Shown: positions 32,568-40,678 of the stretch, in pieces
Numbering within the stretch: position 1 is the stretch's first letter
Layout of the letters: the number at the start of each line of letters is the position of its first letter
Assembly: GCA_964036045.1 (NCBI GenBank)
Contig: OZ038378.1
Span: 170,406,476 to 170,470,475, forward strand
DNA from: Eutreptiella sp. 'Long Island Sound 2002'
Lineage: Eukaryota; Euglenozoa; Euglenophyceae; Eutreptiales; Eutreptiaceae
Length of the DNA: 64,000 nt
Direction: 5' to 3'
Translations under genes and position numbers: made by a program
Notes under the pieces: generated by a model
Told to the model about the DNA's origin: nothing
The model's database searches: none
The model's input: the letters and a program-made list of their open reading frames with translations, nothing else

Positions 32568-34866
32568 GTACGTAACGCGGTCGCACCGCTGCTGTTTCAT
32601 GTTCATCCTCTGAAGCCCATGTTTTCATCTCCAGCCGACGATTGGATCGTCATTGCAAAGCAGCACTGCGTCTGTGCGCTGAAAGCACTCCGAGACCAAC
32701 GTCTTGAGAAGGGCCTCGACCCACCGCAGTGGATGCAAGTGGTGAAGGTCAACCTGTTGAAAACGGAAACCAGTTGGGCTACACGAGTAGCAATCGCCGG
32801 TCGGAAGCAGGCCATCGATCTAGACATCTCCGCCGTGCCACCGTCGGAAGCAGCTGACAACTTCCTTATGCATTTGCGAGATTCGCCGGCTGGGCCTGAC
32901 GAGACTGCAAGGGAACACATTCACCGCACCATCCCGAAAGCCGCGAGCGGAAGTGCCTGGGTTCCACCACAAGTTTCCGACGATGAACTCCAAGTATGTT
33001 CCATTGTCGAATGCGAGGCCTCGCAATCCGAATATGGCTACTCATCCTCCTCATGTACAGAGTTATTCAGTCAAGGCGTTTGGACCGTTCTTCACTTGGG
33101 TGTACCATGCGGAGGACGCAGCGGTGACGTCGCTGGATAATTTCGAGAAGATGGACATGCCGGTGACGATGAACCAGCTGAAGTTCTTGCAGGGTCTGTA
33201 CGAGCCATCGCTCCTACAACGGGTCGCCGCCGACATGTCGAGACCGAAAACGAACATCAAGGAAATCCAGGACCGGGCCTCTGCCTACCAGAAGCAGCAG
33301 TGGATCAATTGGCATTGGGGAGCCGCGCCGAACAACGTTATCCATCCGACCCGCAGTATGTTCCCCTCACAAGCAGGTAGGCAAACACGCAAACAAGGTA
33401 AACGCAACCTTTCCTATGTTTCCAGAGGCGAGTCCGGCAGAGAAGGTACCGTTGCACGACTGGGATGTCCTTTGGTTTCGGATCCCTTTGGGGGCTTGGC
33501 AGTGGAAACCTGAGGCTCCGTCGCCGAAATGGGAAACGCTCAGCAAGGCGCGATTCTGGACGGCAATGGGAAATACTCATCCAAAGCATGGGTCATCAAT
33601 GGACCTTGGTCGCCTGCGTGCACGACTGGCATCACCCTTGACCGAAGTCAAGTCCACGGAGTCCGGAAAAGTGGACGTGGTGAACATTGAGGTCAGTGGA
33701 AAGATGGTCAAAATGCTGTGTGCCCCCTACAAAGATCCGCAAGATCCCCTGAAGTTTTTGGAGGCTCTGGACACCGACATGATCATTCTGAATGCGAATC
33801 TGGCGGACGGTGTAGATCCTGTGAGTCCTGTTGTGATGGCCAAGTTGATTGACAACCCTGAAACTGTGCTTGTGATCTACGGCGAGGTGGAGACTGTTTG
33901 GGACGCCCTGCAAACAGTTTTGGAGACGCCTGGAATTGCGGAGAACGATTAATGGTATGAAAAAGTGCAAGTGTGTTACTGGCTACCTGGCGCAGGCAAG
34001 ATAGGAAAAGGCGGAATTCAAGTTAAAGCACTTGTTCTGCTGGCCGGTGTAAAGATCAAGAAAAAGGTATGCACAACGCTTTCGGATTGCGAGGCCTCGC
34101 AATGCCTTTGCCATCTTGCTACTCCTCACTACAGATCCCACCATACATCGGTTTGGGTCGCCGCGAACGTGATGAACCAGGGTTCATGCCCCTTGTGCTT
34201 TATACGTGGATGGCAACGCTAATGCGGACCAAAGACCGCACGGAGAACGTCATGATCTTCGATCGCGATGTGCACATGGCGGCGAAAGTGGCAGCGTTGG
34301 ATGATCCTCCGCAAGTTTGTTCTCTGCAATTGACCAAACAGAAGCGGTCGGATTGGGCACGGAGCTACCATCACGAGGTGACGCAGCGCGTGCAGGCGGG
34401 AATTGACCAGACCAGGTTGGCGCAGTGCGAGCTCTGGATCTAGTTCGGCATGCCAATGTGGGTTGAGGACGAGCACGTGGGGTATACGCGTCTCGAGGTG
34501 TCCGCGGCAGCAGAGGAACCAAGTCAGCATGCCCATGCAGAAGGTGGAGACGAAGACGTGGATGAGCCTGGGGACGATGACGATGAACCGCTGCTGACAG
34601 GATCTGATCGGCGATCTCCTCGGAAGTCCACGCAGGTTCGGGCGTTCCAGGCTGGCGAGGCAGATGAGGACGAGCCGAGGGCGAGCCAGGCGCCGAAGCC
34701 GAAAAAGCCAAAGACCCACGCGGCAGCTGAGCCGAAGCAGACGACACTGACGCAGCCCGAGGGAGTGAAGAGGACGCTGAGCCTTCCGGATCCGGGAACA
34801 GCAGTGGGCTCGGCAGCGCGGAGCAAGATGTTGGCAGCGGGATTGAAGAAGAAGAAGAAGCCTTAA
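32294..34866 (+). CDS. ORF-B: five-exon gene with ParB/sulfiredoxin-like N-terminus and two in-frame stops
   Basis: Exons 32294-32567, 32635-32993, 33061-33376, 33426-34066 and 34135-34866 join in frame; introns are 67, 67, 49 and 68 bp, phases 1, 0, 1, 0, each GT...AG. The start MAESLTPTKAG follows a TTTTTACAG-like leader. Residues about 50-130 contain QQTRVDEVMRSL, then DDWIVIAKQHCVCALKALRD, reminiscent of ParB/sulfiredoxin-type nuclease folds (h-h-x-x-K/G-Q-H-x-x-x-A-L); this is a weak, memory-based call. The middle is rich in Trp. The C-terminus is strongly acidic (EDVDEPGDDDDEPL) then Lys-rich (GLKKKKKP), suggesting a nuclear protein. TAA at 33950-33952 and TAG at 34441-34443 interrupt an otherwise open frame, so the conservative protein is 491 aa ending at 33952. 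No ATG lies in frame between 33953 and 34066. Confidence 0.65.
32635..32993 (+). CDS. ORF-B exon 2
   Basis: Acceptor TCTCCAG ending 32634, donor GTATGT at 32994, ends phase 0. Carries the IAKQHCVCALKALRD segment on which the ParB-like suggestion rests, and HIHRTIPKAASGSAW near the end. Confidence 0.75.
33010..33027 (+). repeat. Palindrome inside ORF-B intron 2
   Basis: One standard 18-bp copy within the 67-bp intron 32994-33060, between the donor and the pyrimidine-rich acceptor region. Confidence 0.95.
33061..33376 (+). CDS. ORF-B exon 3
   Basis: Acceptor TGTACAG ending 33060, donor GTAGGC at 33377, ends phase 1. SYSVKAFGPFFTWVYHAED then helical, Gln-rich text (QKQQWINWHWG). Confidence 0.75.
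33426..34066 (+). CDS. ORF-B exon 4, contains in-frame TAA
   Basis: Acceptor TTTCCAG ending 33425. Encodes DWDVLWFRIPLGAW and MVKMLCAPYKDPQDPLKFLE, reaching TAA at 33950. The same frame stays open for 38 more codons (WYEKVQVCYWLPGAGK ... KIKKK) to donor GTATGC at 34067, which pairs with an acceptor that restores the frame. Confidence 0.6.
34086..34103 (+). repeat. Palindrome inside ORF-B intron 4
   Basis: One standard 18-bp copy within the 68-bp intron 34067-34134. Confidence 0.95.
34135..34866 (+). CDS. ORF-B exon 5, contains in-frame TAG
   Basis: Acceptor CACTACAG ending 34134, phase 0. IPPYIGLGRRERDEPG ... RSDWARSYHHEVTQRVQAG is followed by TAG (34441-34443), then, in the same frame, MPMWVEDEHVGYTRLEV, an Asp/Glu-rich tract and a Lys-rich end before TAA 34864-34866. 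The final part could alternatively be a separate ORF starting at ATG 34450. Confidence 0.6.
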
Positions 34867-34906
34867 AGGGCGTTGCAGTCCTATTTTGCGTGATATGTTG
34901 TCTCGC

Positions 34907-35168
34907 ATTGCGAGGCCTCGCATTCCAGTTTAGGCAATTTGCCATTTCAGCTCTGTTTTCAGAGGCGTAATTTGGAGATGACGATTATACTGACCCTAAG
35001 GCAACAGTCAGTATTGCGAGGCCTCGCATTCCGAAAGCCTCACGTCTCGACGCACAGAATGTACTGATACTCTGCATTCTGTTTTTGCTTGTTTCTGAGT
35101 GCTCTGAAGCTGTGTGTAATTGCAGTGAATTGCGTTGTTGCATGTCTCGTATTGCGAGGCCTCGCAAT
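34907..35168 (+). repeat. Three palindromes downstream of ORF-B
   Basis: Standard-core copies at 34907-34924, 35013-35030 and 35151-35168, spaced 106 and 138 bp start to start, between the last exon and the right TIR. No gene was recognised in 34867-35478 apart from these. Confidence 0.95.
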
Positions 35169-35478
35169 ACGAATAGGAAAATGGTGTCATTTTGCAGCAT
35201 TTTGGAAACGAGAGGCGTAAAAAGTGAATTTTTAAGGCAGGAGAAAAAAGCATGCAGAGGAGAACAACAAAAAACAAGGTTTTCTAGTTCGAGAACCCCC
35301 AAAATGTGGTGCATTTTAGAGAAAAGTGGGTAAAATGGCAAAAATTGTGAGAGCTTTTTTGGAGGAAAATCACGCATTTTTGTGGGTAATTGGGCCAAAA
35401 AACTGAGTAGTCAAATTTTGTGGTAGAAAAAAATAGGTAAATCGGGCAAATTACCCCTACCAAATTTGCAGAGACCCT

Positions 35479-35511
35479 GGTACAAAAGCGTACCTGCTTC
35501 GGCCGCCTAAG
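35479..35511 (-). repeat. Right 33-bp terminal inverted repeat
   Basis: Reads GGTACAAAAGCGTACC then TGCTTCGGCCGCCTAAG on the plus strand, complementary to the left end with one mismatch. Confidence 0.95.
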
Positions 35512-35516
35512 TCAAT
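35512..35516 (+). repeat. Right target-site duplication TCAAT
   Basis: Matches the five bases before the left TIR. Confidence 0.85.
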
Positions 35517-37099
35517 GGAGGTAAAAAAGGGGATCCAATGAAGGAGAACAAGGGCACTACCCTGTTGTGGCAACAAAGGCTTGCGGCTTCCTCCCCCAGC
35601 CCCGCTCCCGTTCCAAACTATGCAAATGGATGGAAGAGTGGTTCTGGAGGGTAGTCACCATTCTTGATCTATCGCCAAGCTATGCAAAAGGAGTGATTGC
35701 GGAGGGTGACAACCGTTGTCACTTTATGGCCAAGCTATGCAAAAGTCCTAAACTAATACAGTCCGTACACCTTCTGTAGATTAGAAAGGGCCCGCTGGCA
35801 CATAGGCCATATAAATGCCAACAGACACTTCAATGGCCACACAACAGAAGACCACCTTCACCTTCACCCATGCCAAAAGGCATGCAAACACAAGACGGTG
35901 ATTGGTACATGATTTGTTCACACCCATGTTCCCAATGGAGCACAAGGCTATTGGTAGACTGAATTACAAATGAAAAACCAATACACATACAAATGACTGG
36001 ATGCCCAGGCTCAAAAAGAGGTTCCATGGTGAGCTGGTGTAAGAAAGGATACCCAGAATGCCCAAACTTCCCCCAAATCAAGCCGTGTGGGTTCAAGTGG
36101 GCAAACACTGACAAAATAGATTTGCATGACCTTATCTGGCTTCCAAGTTCGTCACCAACCCAAATCTTACCCCCCCTGCCCCTTGTCCAAGCAATGCCTA
36201 TGTCCAAGCAACACTAGGCGTTGGTTGCGTCAATCTCTGGTCATTTACCGTTGCTTGGACGGTGTGTGTATGTGTGTGTGTGTGTGTGTGTGTGTATCTG
36301 CACTACTTTTGTACCAAAGTACATTGGGCCCAAATTAATATGGCCCCTATGGCTGCTGTATGCCCCCAGAGTCAGAGTCGCGACGACAGTGTAGCTAGGC
36401 CCCTGGAGGGCAATGACGTAACCCTCCACAGACTTGACACTTGACACTTGATCCTTATGCTTGTCAGTGGTACCGGCTGTGCACCAGTGACTATTGTTTC
36501 ACCAACCGATGGCAGGTTGGCCCTCCTGTGGCTTCCTCCATGCACGCTTCTGTAGGTGGGTGGTTTTCAGGTTGTTCCCGGGATAAACACAGTAATAATT
36601 GGCTCTGTGCGAAAACGCCCCCTATGAAATGCAACCCGCTGATTCTTCTTGGCCTTCATTCTTCTACGTGCTCCAGTAGCACCTTGGGATGCGTGTCATG
36701 TGCGCTACCACACTGAGCTGTGGGACAATCGTAGCACTGTACTGCTCTGATTCCTGATTCTGAGAGCTCTCTCGAGTACCGTCTGGTAAGAGGGCTATGC
36801 CAGCTTACCCAAGTCTGAACCCCCCCAAAAATTATGGCCCCTATGGCCCCTGTAGCTTAGACAAGACCAAAAGCAGGTCACAAACGATATGGCACAGGGC
36901 GCCGGCATGACGTATTTCATGGTGCCCAGCTGGCCTTCACGGAACCCTCCATCCGCCCTCTCATTCCAAGGCTGTAGGGCCCGGGGCATTTGCCAATCCC
37001 CGTCGATGCTCAGGACGGGTTCATTGCTGGGTTGGAATTCTGTCATGTGATTGCCGCCATCCTGGCGTTTCTGCCACCACAAACTGTACAGAATCCCAG
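35517..37099. other. Intergenic, no gene recognised
   Basis: Holds a (GT)n tract at 36262-36296 and one copy of the GGTGGGTGGTTTTCAGG...GCGAAAACGCCCC repeat (36542-36628). Opposite-strand ORFs near 36800-37700 are antisense shadows of the gene that starts at 37100. Confidence 0.6.
36542..36628 (+). repeat. Third copy of dispersed GGTGGGTGGTTTT...GCGAAAACGCCCC repeat
   Basis: Starts GCACGCTTCTGTAGGTGGG exactly like the copy at 27987 and ends GTGCGAAAACGCCCCC, but has a single CTGTGC unit where the 28-kb copies have several. Confidence 0.85.
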
Positions 37100-39013
37100 A
37101 TGCAGCCCGCTCCGCCGCATGCGCACGCCCCACTTGTGGTCTGCCCCGGCGCAACCCGGCACGTATATGACACACACACCACCCTCGCCCCGGCGCCTGC
37201 CCCCAATCCTTGGTCCCTGCCAGCGCTGTCTGTGGCAGTTCTGGGGGTTGTGGGGGCGTGCTACTTGCTGACCCTGCCCTCCAGCAGTTCGTCCCTCTGG
37301 ACGCTGACGACCCCTCGGGTCGCACAGTCCCTCCCCCACGCGAGCGAGTCCCGGTCGCGCCTGCACACCTCCCTCAACAGAGACATCGGTAGTCTGCTGA
37401 GCCCCACCGCCCGCAAAAGCCCCGGCATCCCTCGGCCCCGCCCGACCCTCCCAACCGGAGCCCATGACGCAGGGGTCCCCGCCTCCGCCGCTCTCAATGG
37501 TCCCCATGGCCATGAGTCGCTTAGCACAGTAACAGGTGCCGTATCCCATGCTGCCGTGCCCGTTGGTGGGCTCCTGGGCATAGGAGTGCTGGTTGCTTAC
37601 TTCTTTGGCTTGTGGCACAAGTCCCAAAGACAGGCCGATCCTGTGGTGGACCTGCAGCCGCAGCCCCTCGCCATGTGCAGTACCACAAGCACACACAACA
37701 CAAATGGTGGTGAATCTTTGCCCACGTGGGAATCATTAGCTCCGCTGGTGCCTACCGCACAGGACCCTGGACCTGAGGTGTTGGGGATTGCCCTGGATCA
37801 GCCCCCTGCCCAATCTGGTCGCCTGATTTTGTACCGGGACCGCAATGGCTGGTGCCCATACAGTGAGCGTGTGTGGCTGGGGATGATGGAGAAGGGCCTC
37901 GAGTTTGATGAGGTGCTCATCAATCTTCAGGGCCGCAAGCCCAAGTGGTACTATGATGAGGTGCGCACCGGAAACACTCCTGCCATTAGGTTTCCGGATG
38001 GCACCGTGATGTGGGAGTCTCTGGATCTGCTGAAGGAGTTGGATGTCCGATACCCTGCCCCAGAGTACCCGGCCCTGTTCCCAACGGATCCGGATGAAAG
38101 GGCTGAAGCTGAGGCACTCATTCAGGCCTTCTCTTCTACAATGCCCTCAAATTCAAGGCCCTCTTCAAGGGCTGCATTTTTATTCCGGGGATGGGGTGGC
38201 GATCTGATTCCCAAAGGTGAGATTGTACAGACATTTGATCGCCTGGAGAAGCTGTTGGCAAAGCATCCTGCAGGCCCCTTTTTCATGGGCGCACAATTTA
38301 CTGCTGTTGAATGTTGCTGGGCTCCATTTCTGGAGCGGTACACTGTGCAGGTGCCGCTGCTGCACGAGGGCATTGACTTGACTGATGCCTCCCGGTGGCC
38401 TCTCCTGAACAAGTGGTTCCAAGGCATGCACGAGCAAGTCTCGACCTACCTTCCTCGAGTGAAGGGGGACAGCCACACATGGTCCTATGCCTTGGCCGAA
38501 GCTGTGGATGATGCCCGTCGGTACCCCGGCTTGCGTGCTCTGATGAAGGGAGACCAACGTCATGTGGCCGCTGAGCTTGAGGTATTAGATGCTGGTGATG
38601 GATCCGTGTGGGATGAGTACTGCAAAGCGCGGCCAGGAGTAGCCGCCACGCCGGCCCTTGAGGCCGCGGCACGGGTACTCAGGAACCATGAGGCTATCAA
38701 AGAGGATGCCCTTGCTGGATGCGCCACGCAGGGAGTCACTATTGCTCTGGTCGACAAGGTCCTTCGATGCCTCGTCGTCTTGCTCACCTCGGAATATATG
38801 GCGGACCCCTGTTCTCAATGCAAAAGTACTCTGTTGTTGGCGGAAGCCCAGACGCTCTGTGTTGAGAATATCAGCCCGGAAGAGGGCCCTTTGGCAGCAG
38901 ACGTGGCGCGGTTCTTGGCGGGACGGCTCTGCGTGCCGAGGGATATGGGATCGCTACCGGCAGCACATTTCAGAGCTTGCTTGGCGCTGCTCCGTGACTC
39001 TTTGACGGATTAG
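37100..39013 (+). CDS. Glutathione S-transferase-like protein with N-terminal targeting/membrane region
   Basis: An intronless 637-codon gene. Residues about 240-330 form a thioredoxin-fold GST N-domain: RLILYRDRNGWCPYSERVWL with a CPYS active-site motif (Cys near residue 252, the omega/lambda/DHAR-like type), then GNTPAIRFPDGTVMWESLDL with the glutathione-binding cis-Pro and Glu-Ser. A helical GST C-domain follows (LEKLLAKHPAGPFFMGAQFT, about 385-470). The N-terminal 240 residues hold two hydrophobic segments (about 40-59 and 153-172) separated by Ser/Pro/Arg-rich sequence, suggesting an organelle transit peptide and/or membrane anchoring. The last ~150 residues are helical with several Cys and have no match I recognise. 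Residues about 345-365 (SSTMPSNSRPSSRAAF) look unlike a GST helix. ATG 37100 is chosen as the first in frame; an internal start is possible. Confidence 0.82.
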   Translation: MQPAPPHAHAPLVVCPGATRHVYDTHTTLAPAPAPNPWSLPALSVAVLGVVGACYLLTLPSSSSSLWTLTTPRVAQSLPHASESRSRLHTSLNRDIGSLLSPTARKSPGIPRPRPTLPTGAHDAGVPASAALNGPHGHESLSTVTGAVSHAAVPVGGLLGIGVLVAYFFGLWHKSQRQADPVVDLQPQPLAMCSTTSTHNTNGGESLPTWESLAPLVPTAQDPGPEVLGIALDQPPAQSGRLILYRDRNGWCPYSERVWLGMMEKGLEFDEVLINLQGRKPKWYYDEVRTGNTPAIRFPDGTVMWESLDLLKELDVRYPAPEYPALFPTDPDERAEAEALIQAFSSTMPSNSRPSSRAAFLFRGWGGDLIPKGEIVQTFDRLEKLLAKHPAGPFFMGAQFTAVECCWAPFLERYTVQVPLLHEGIDLTDASRWPLLNKWFQGMHEQVSTYLPRVKGDSHTWSYALAEAVDDARRYPGLRALMKGDQRHVAAELEVLDAGDGSVWDEYCKARPGVAATPALEAAARVLRNHEAIKEDALAGCATQGVTIALVDKVLRCLVVLLTSEYMADPCSQCKSTLLLAEAQTLCVENISPEEGPLAADVARFLAGRLCVPRDMGSLPAAHFRACLALLRDSLTD

Positions 39014-39754
39014 GCCTGCGATACAGGGACTGTTAGGGCAGGGTCCTGTGTGGCACACAGGAGTTGGGTTGATATCGGCCAGGCCCCCAGTTTACGGCAC
39101 AGATTGCCTCACCCAACCAGTGTCAGTTGGCTGTCGACAGATAGCGGTGCTTGATGGCGTGTATGGCAATGACATGGCGGTGATGGATTGGATAGCATTT
39201 GATCGTTGAACGACAGGAATTAGTGTCTGGTGGTTGCTGCTTTCTCAGCATGAACTTGAATGGAGGCCAGCAGTTGCCTATTTTTGTTCAAGACCGCCGT
39301 GGATCAGCGCGCGGAAGGAGCATTAGGGCTGATATGTGTGCATGGCCCTCCTTGAGCCAGTTTGTCCTCGGGGTATAACCACATCCCACATGGAGAGCCT
39401 GTGGAGTTCCCCATCAGATATGTGGCAGGCTGAGCCTGAGAGATTGCCTTTTATCTAGCAGAAAACTTTGCTATGGAACCCTGGTGCTCGTACATGCCTC
39501 CCCATCTCCAGTTGTCCCCCACAAATTGCAAAGCCCCTTGCCAAGCAACCCAACCATGAACCAGTTCCAACCCTCCTTTCCCCCATCAGCAAGCAAGTGC
39601 AGCCGCAGCATGCCGTACTTCGCTTTTTGCATGTAGGGACCTGCTTTCCATTTGCCCTTTTCATGACTGGTCGGACTGAACGCCACCAACAACACCTCAG
39701 GCAGCAACTAATTGTTTCAATCTGGAAAATCTGCAGACAAAGCAAATGGTTGCA
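39014..39754. other. Downstream region of GST-like gene, no gene recognised
   Basis: Low-complexity-poor intergenic DNA, presumably including the 3' UTR. No motif-bearing ORF was seen. Confidence 0.4.
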
Positions 39755-39756
39755 TA

Positions 39757-40676
39757 TCTCTCTGGGACATCCGGTTCATGCCAACACGGAGCGTTTTCAC
39801 ATTTTTTCAGACTTTTCTCAACTTTTGGCGTAATGCACCAAAATGTCGTCACCTTGGGGGGGGTATGTGTATGCTTTTCGAAATCTGTGGGAAAACGCCG
39901 TTTCAGAAATGTATGGGTTGGGGGGGGTAGGTGGTCACAGTTTTGCGCACCGAGCTGTACAAGGGAGGACACACAGGGCACAGGCAATGGTCCAGGGATC
40001 ACTCATTATTCCGAATCCGATTCGTTGTCATCGTTGCCCCTTTCTGCAAGGGCCGGGACTCCATTGGGGCACACATCCCCGTGCTTGTGTACTTCTGACG
40101 ACCTGCGTGTTTCACATCTTGCTCCAAATCGACGTCGATGCAGGTTGCCAGAAATTCGTGTTGCGAAGCATTGGTGGGGTGAATCTTTTTATCCCAAAAC
40201 TGGGCTGCAAAAGCCGCGGCCTCAGTAGTGGATAAAATGTCGTGCTCTGTGTGGGCGCATGCAGGCTGCTGTGACCCACCGGTACGAGGCTTTTTGGCGC
40301 GCAAGTCAGGCCGCCGCGTCACCTGCACCCAAGTTTCACCCCCAGATCGCGCTCTTTTTCGCACCAAAGGTTTCAGTGGCGCATCAGGGGAAGCAACAGC
40401 ACGTTGTGTGAATTTGTATGAAGACATGGTGGCTGCCTGTTAGCAAAAATAGGCAGCAGGCAACACAGGCACTGTCCAAAGCGGAGAAAAATCTCAAACA
40501 TGTCGTTAGCACAGCATGCAAACCTGGGGTGTTCCGAATAGCCCTTTTCAAGGGCTTTCCGAATATGCCCCACATACCCCCCCCAACCGGACACTCAGCG
40601 GGCACAAATGAGACCACAAAGGCACCAACCCCTGAAAACGCTCCGTGTTGGCATGAAACCGCACGTCCCAGAGAGA
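39757..40676. mobile_element. 920-bp TIR element with TA target duplication
   Basis: The left end (39757-39799) TCTCTCTGGGACATCCGG... and the right end (40633-40676) are inverted copies of about 43-44 bp, differing by two substitutions and one indel; both include CATGCCAACACGGAGCGTT. TA flanks each end (39755-39756, 40677-40678). Subterminal GGGGGGTATGTG-type sequences are also inverted. This architecture fits a non-autonomous or short DNA transposon. The TA duplication could belong to Tc1/mariner-type elements but I do not recognise the terminus. Confidence 0.75.
39999..40427 (-). CDS. Hypothetical basic protein inside the 920-bp TIR element
   Basis: A 142-codon minus-strand frame starting MSSYKFTQRAVASPDAPLK. 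It has two basic clusters (LVRKRARSGG and LRAKKPRTGG) that could act as nuclear localisation signals, then STTEAAAFAAQFWDKKIHP and a polar tail. Composition is protein-like rather than repeat-like, and it sits wholly between the TIRs. I do not recognise the family; it is far too short to be a transposase. It may be a remnant or an exon of a larger element gene. Confidence 0.35.
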   Translation of the reverse strand: MSSYKFTQRAVASPDAPLKPLVRKRARSGGETWVQVTRRPDLRAKKPRTGGSQQPACAHTEHDILSTTEAAAFAAQFWDKKIHPTNASQHEFLATCIDVDLEQDVKHAGRQKYTSTGMCAPMESRPLQKGATMTTNRIRNNE

Positions 40677-40678
40677 TA

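Larger units (their letters stand above)
29362..35511 (+). mobile_element. Complete 6150-bp DNA-transposon-like element with TIRs and 5-bp TSD
   Basis: Both ends carry a 33-bp terminal inverted repeat (29362-29394 and 35479-35511) starting CTTAGGCGGCCGAA and identical except at position 15 (A versus G). The bases just outside are TCAAT on both sides (29357-29361 and 35512-35516), a 5-bp target duplication. Inside are ORF-A (candidate transposase), multi-exon ORF-B, and eleven copies of an 18-bp palindrome in non-coding DNA. Boundaries are seen directly. A TSD of 5 bp with this terminus does not match the hallmarks I know for hAT (8), Mutator-like (about 9), Harbinger (3), Tc1/mariner (TA) or piggyBac (TTAA); Transib makes 5-bp TSDs but with CACWATG-type ends. 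Confidence 0.93.
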
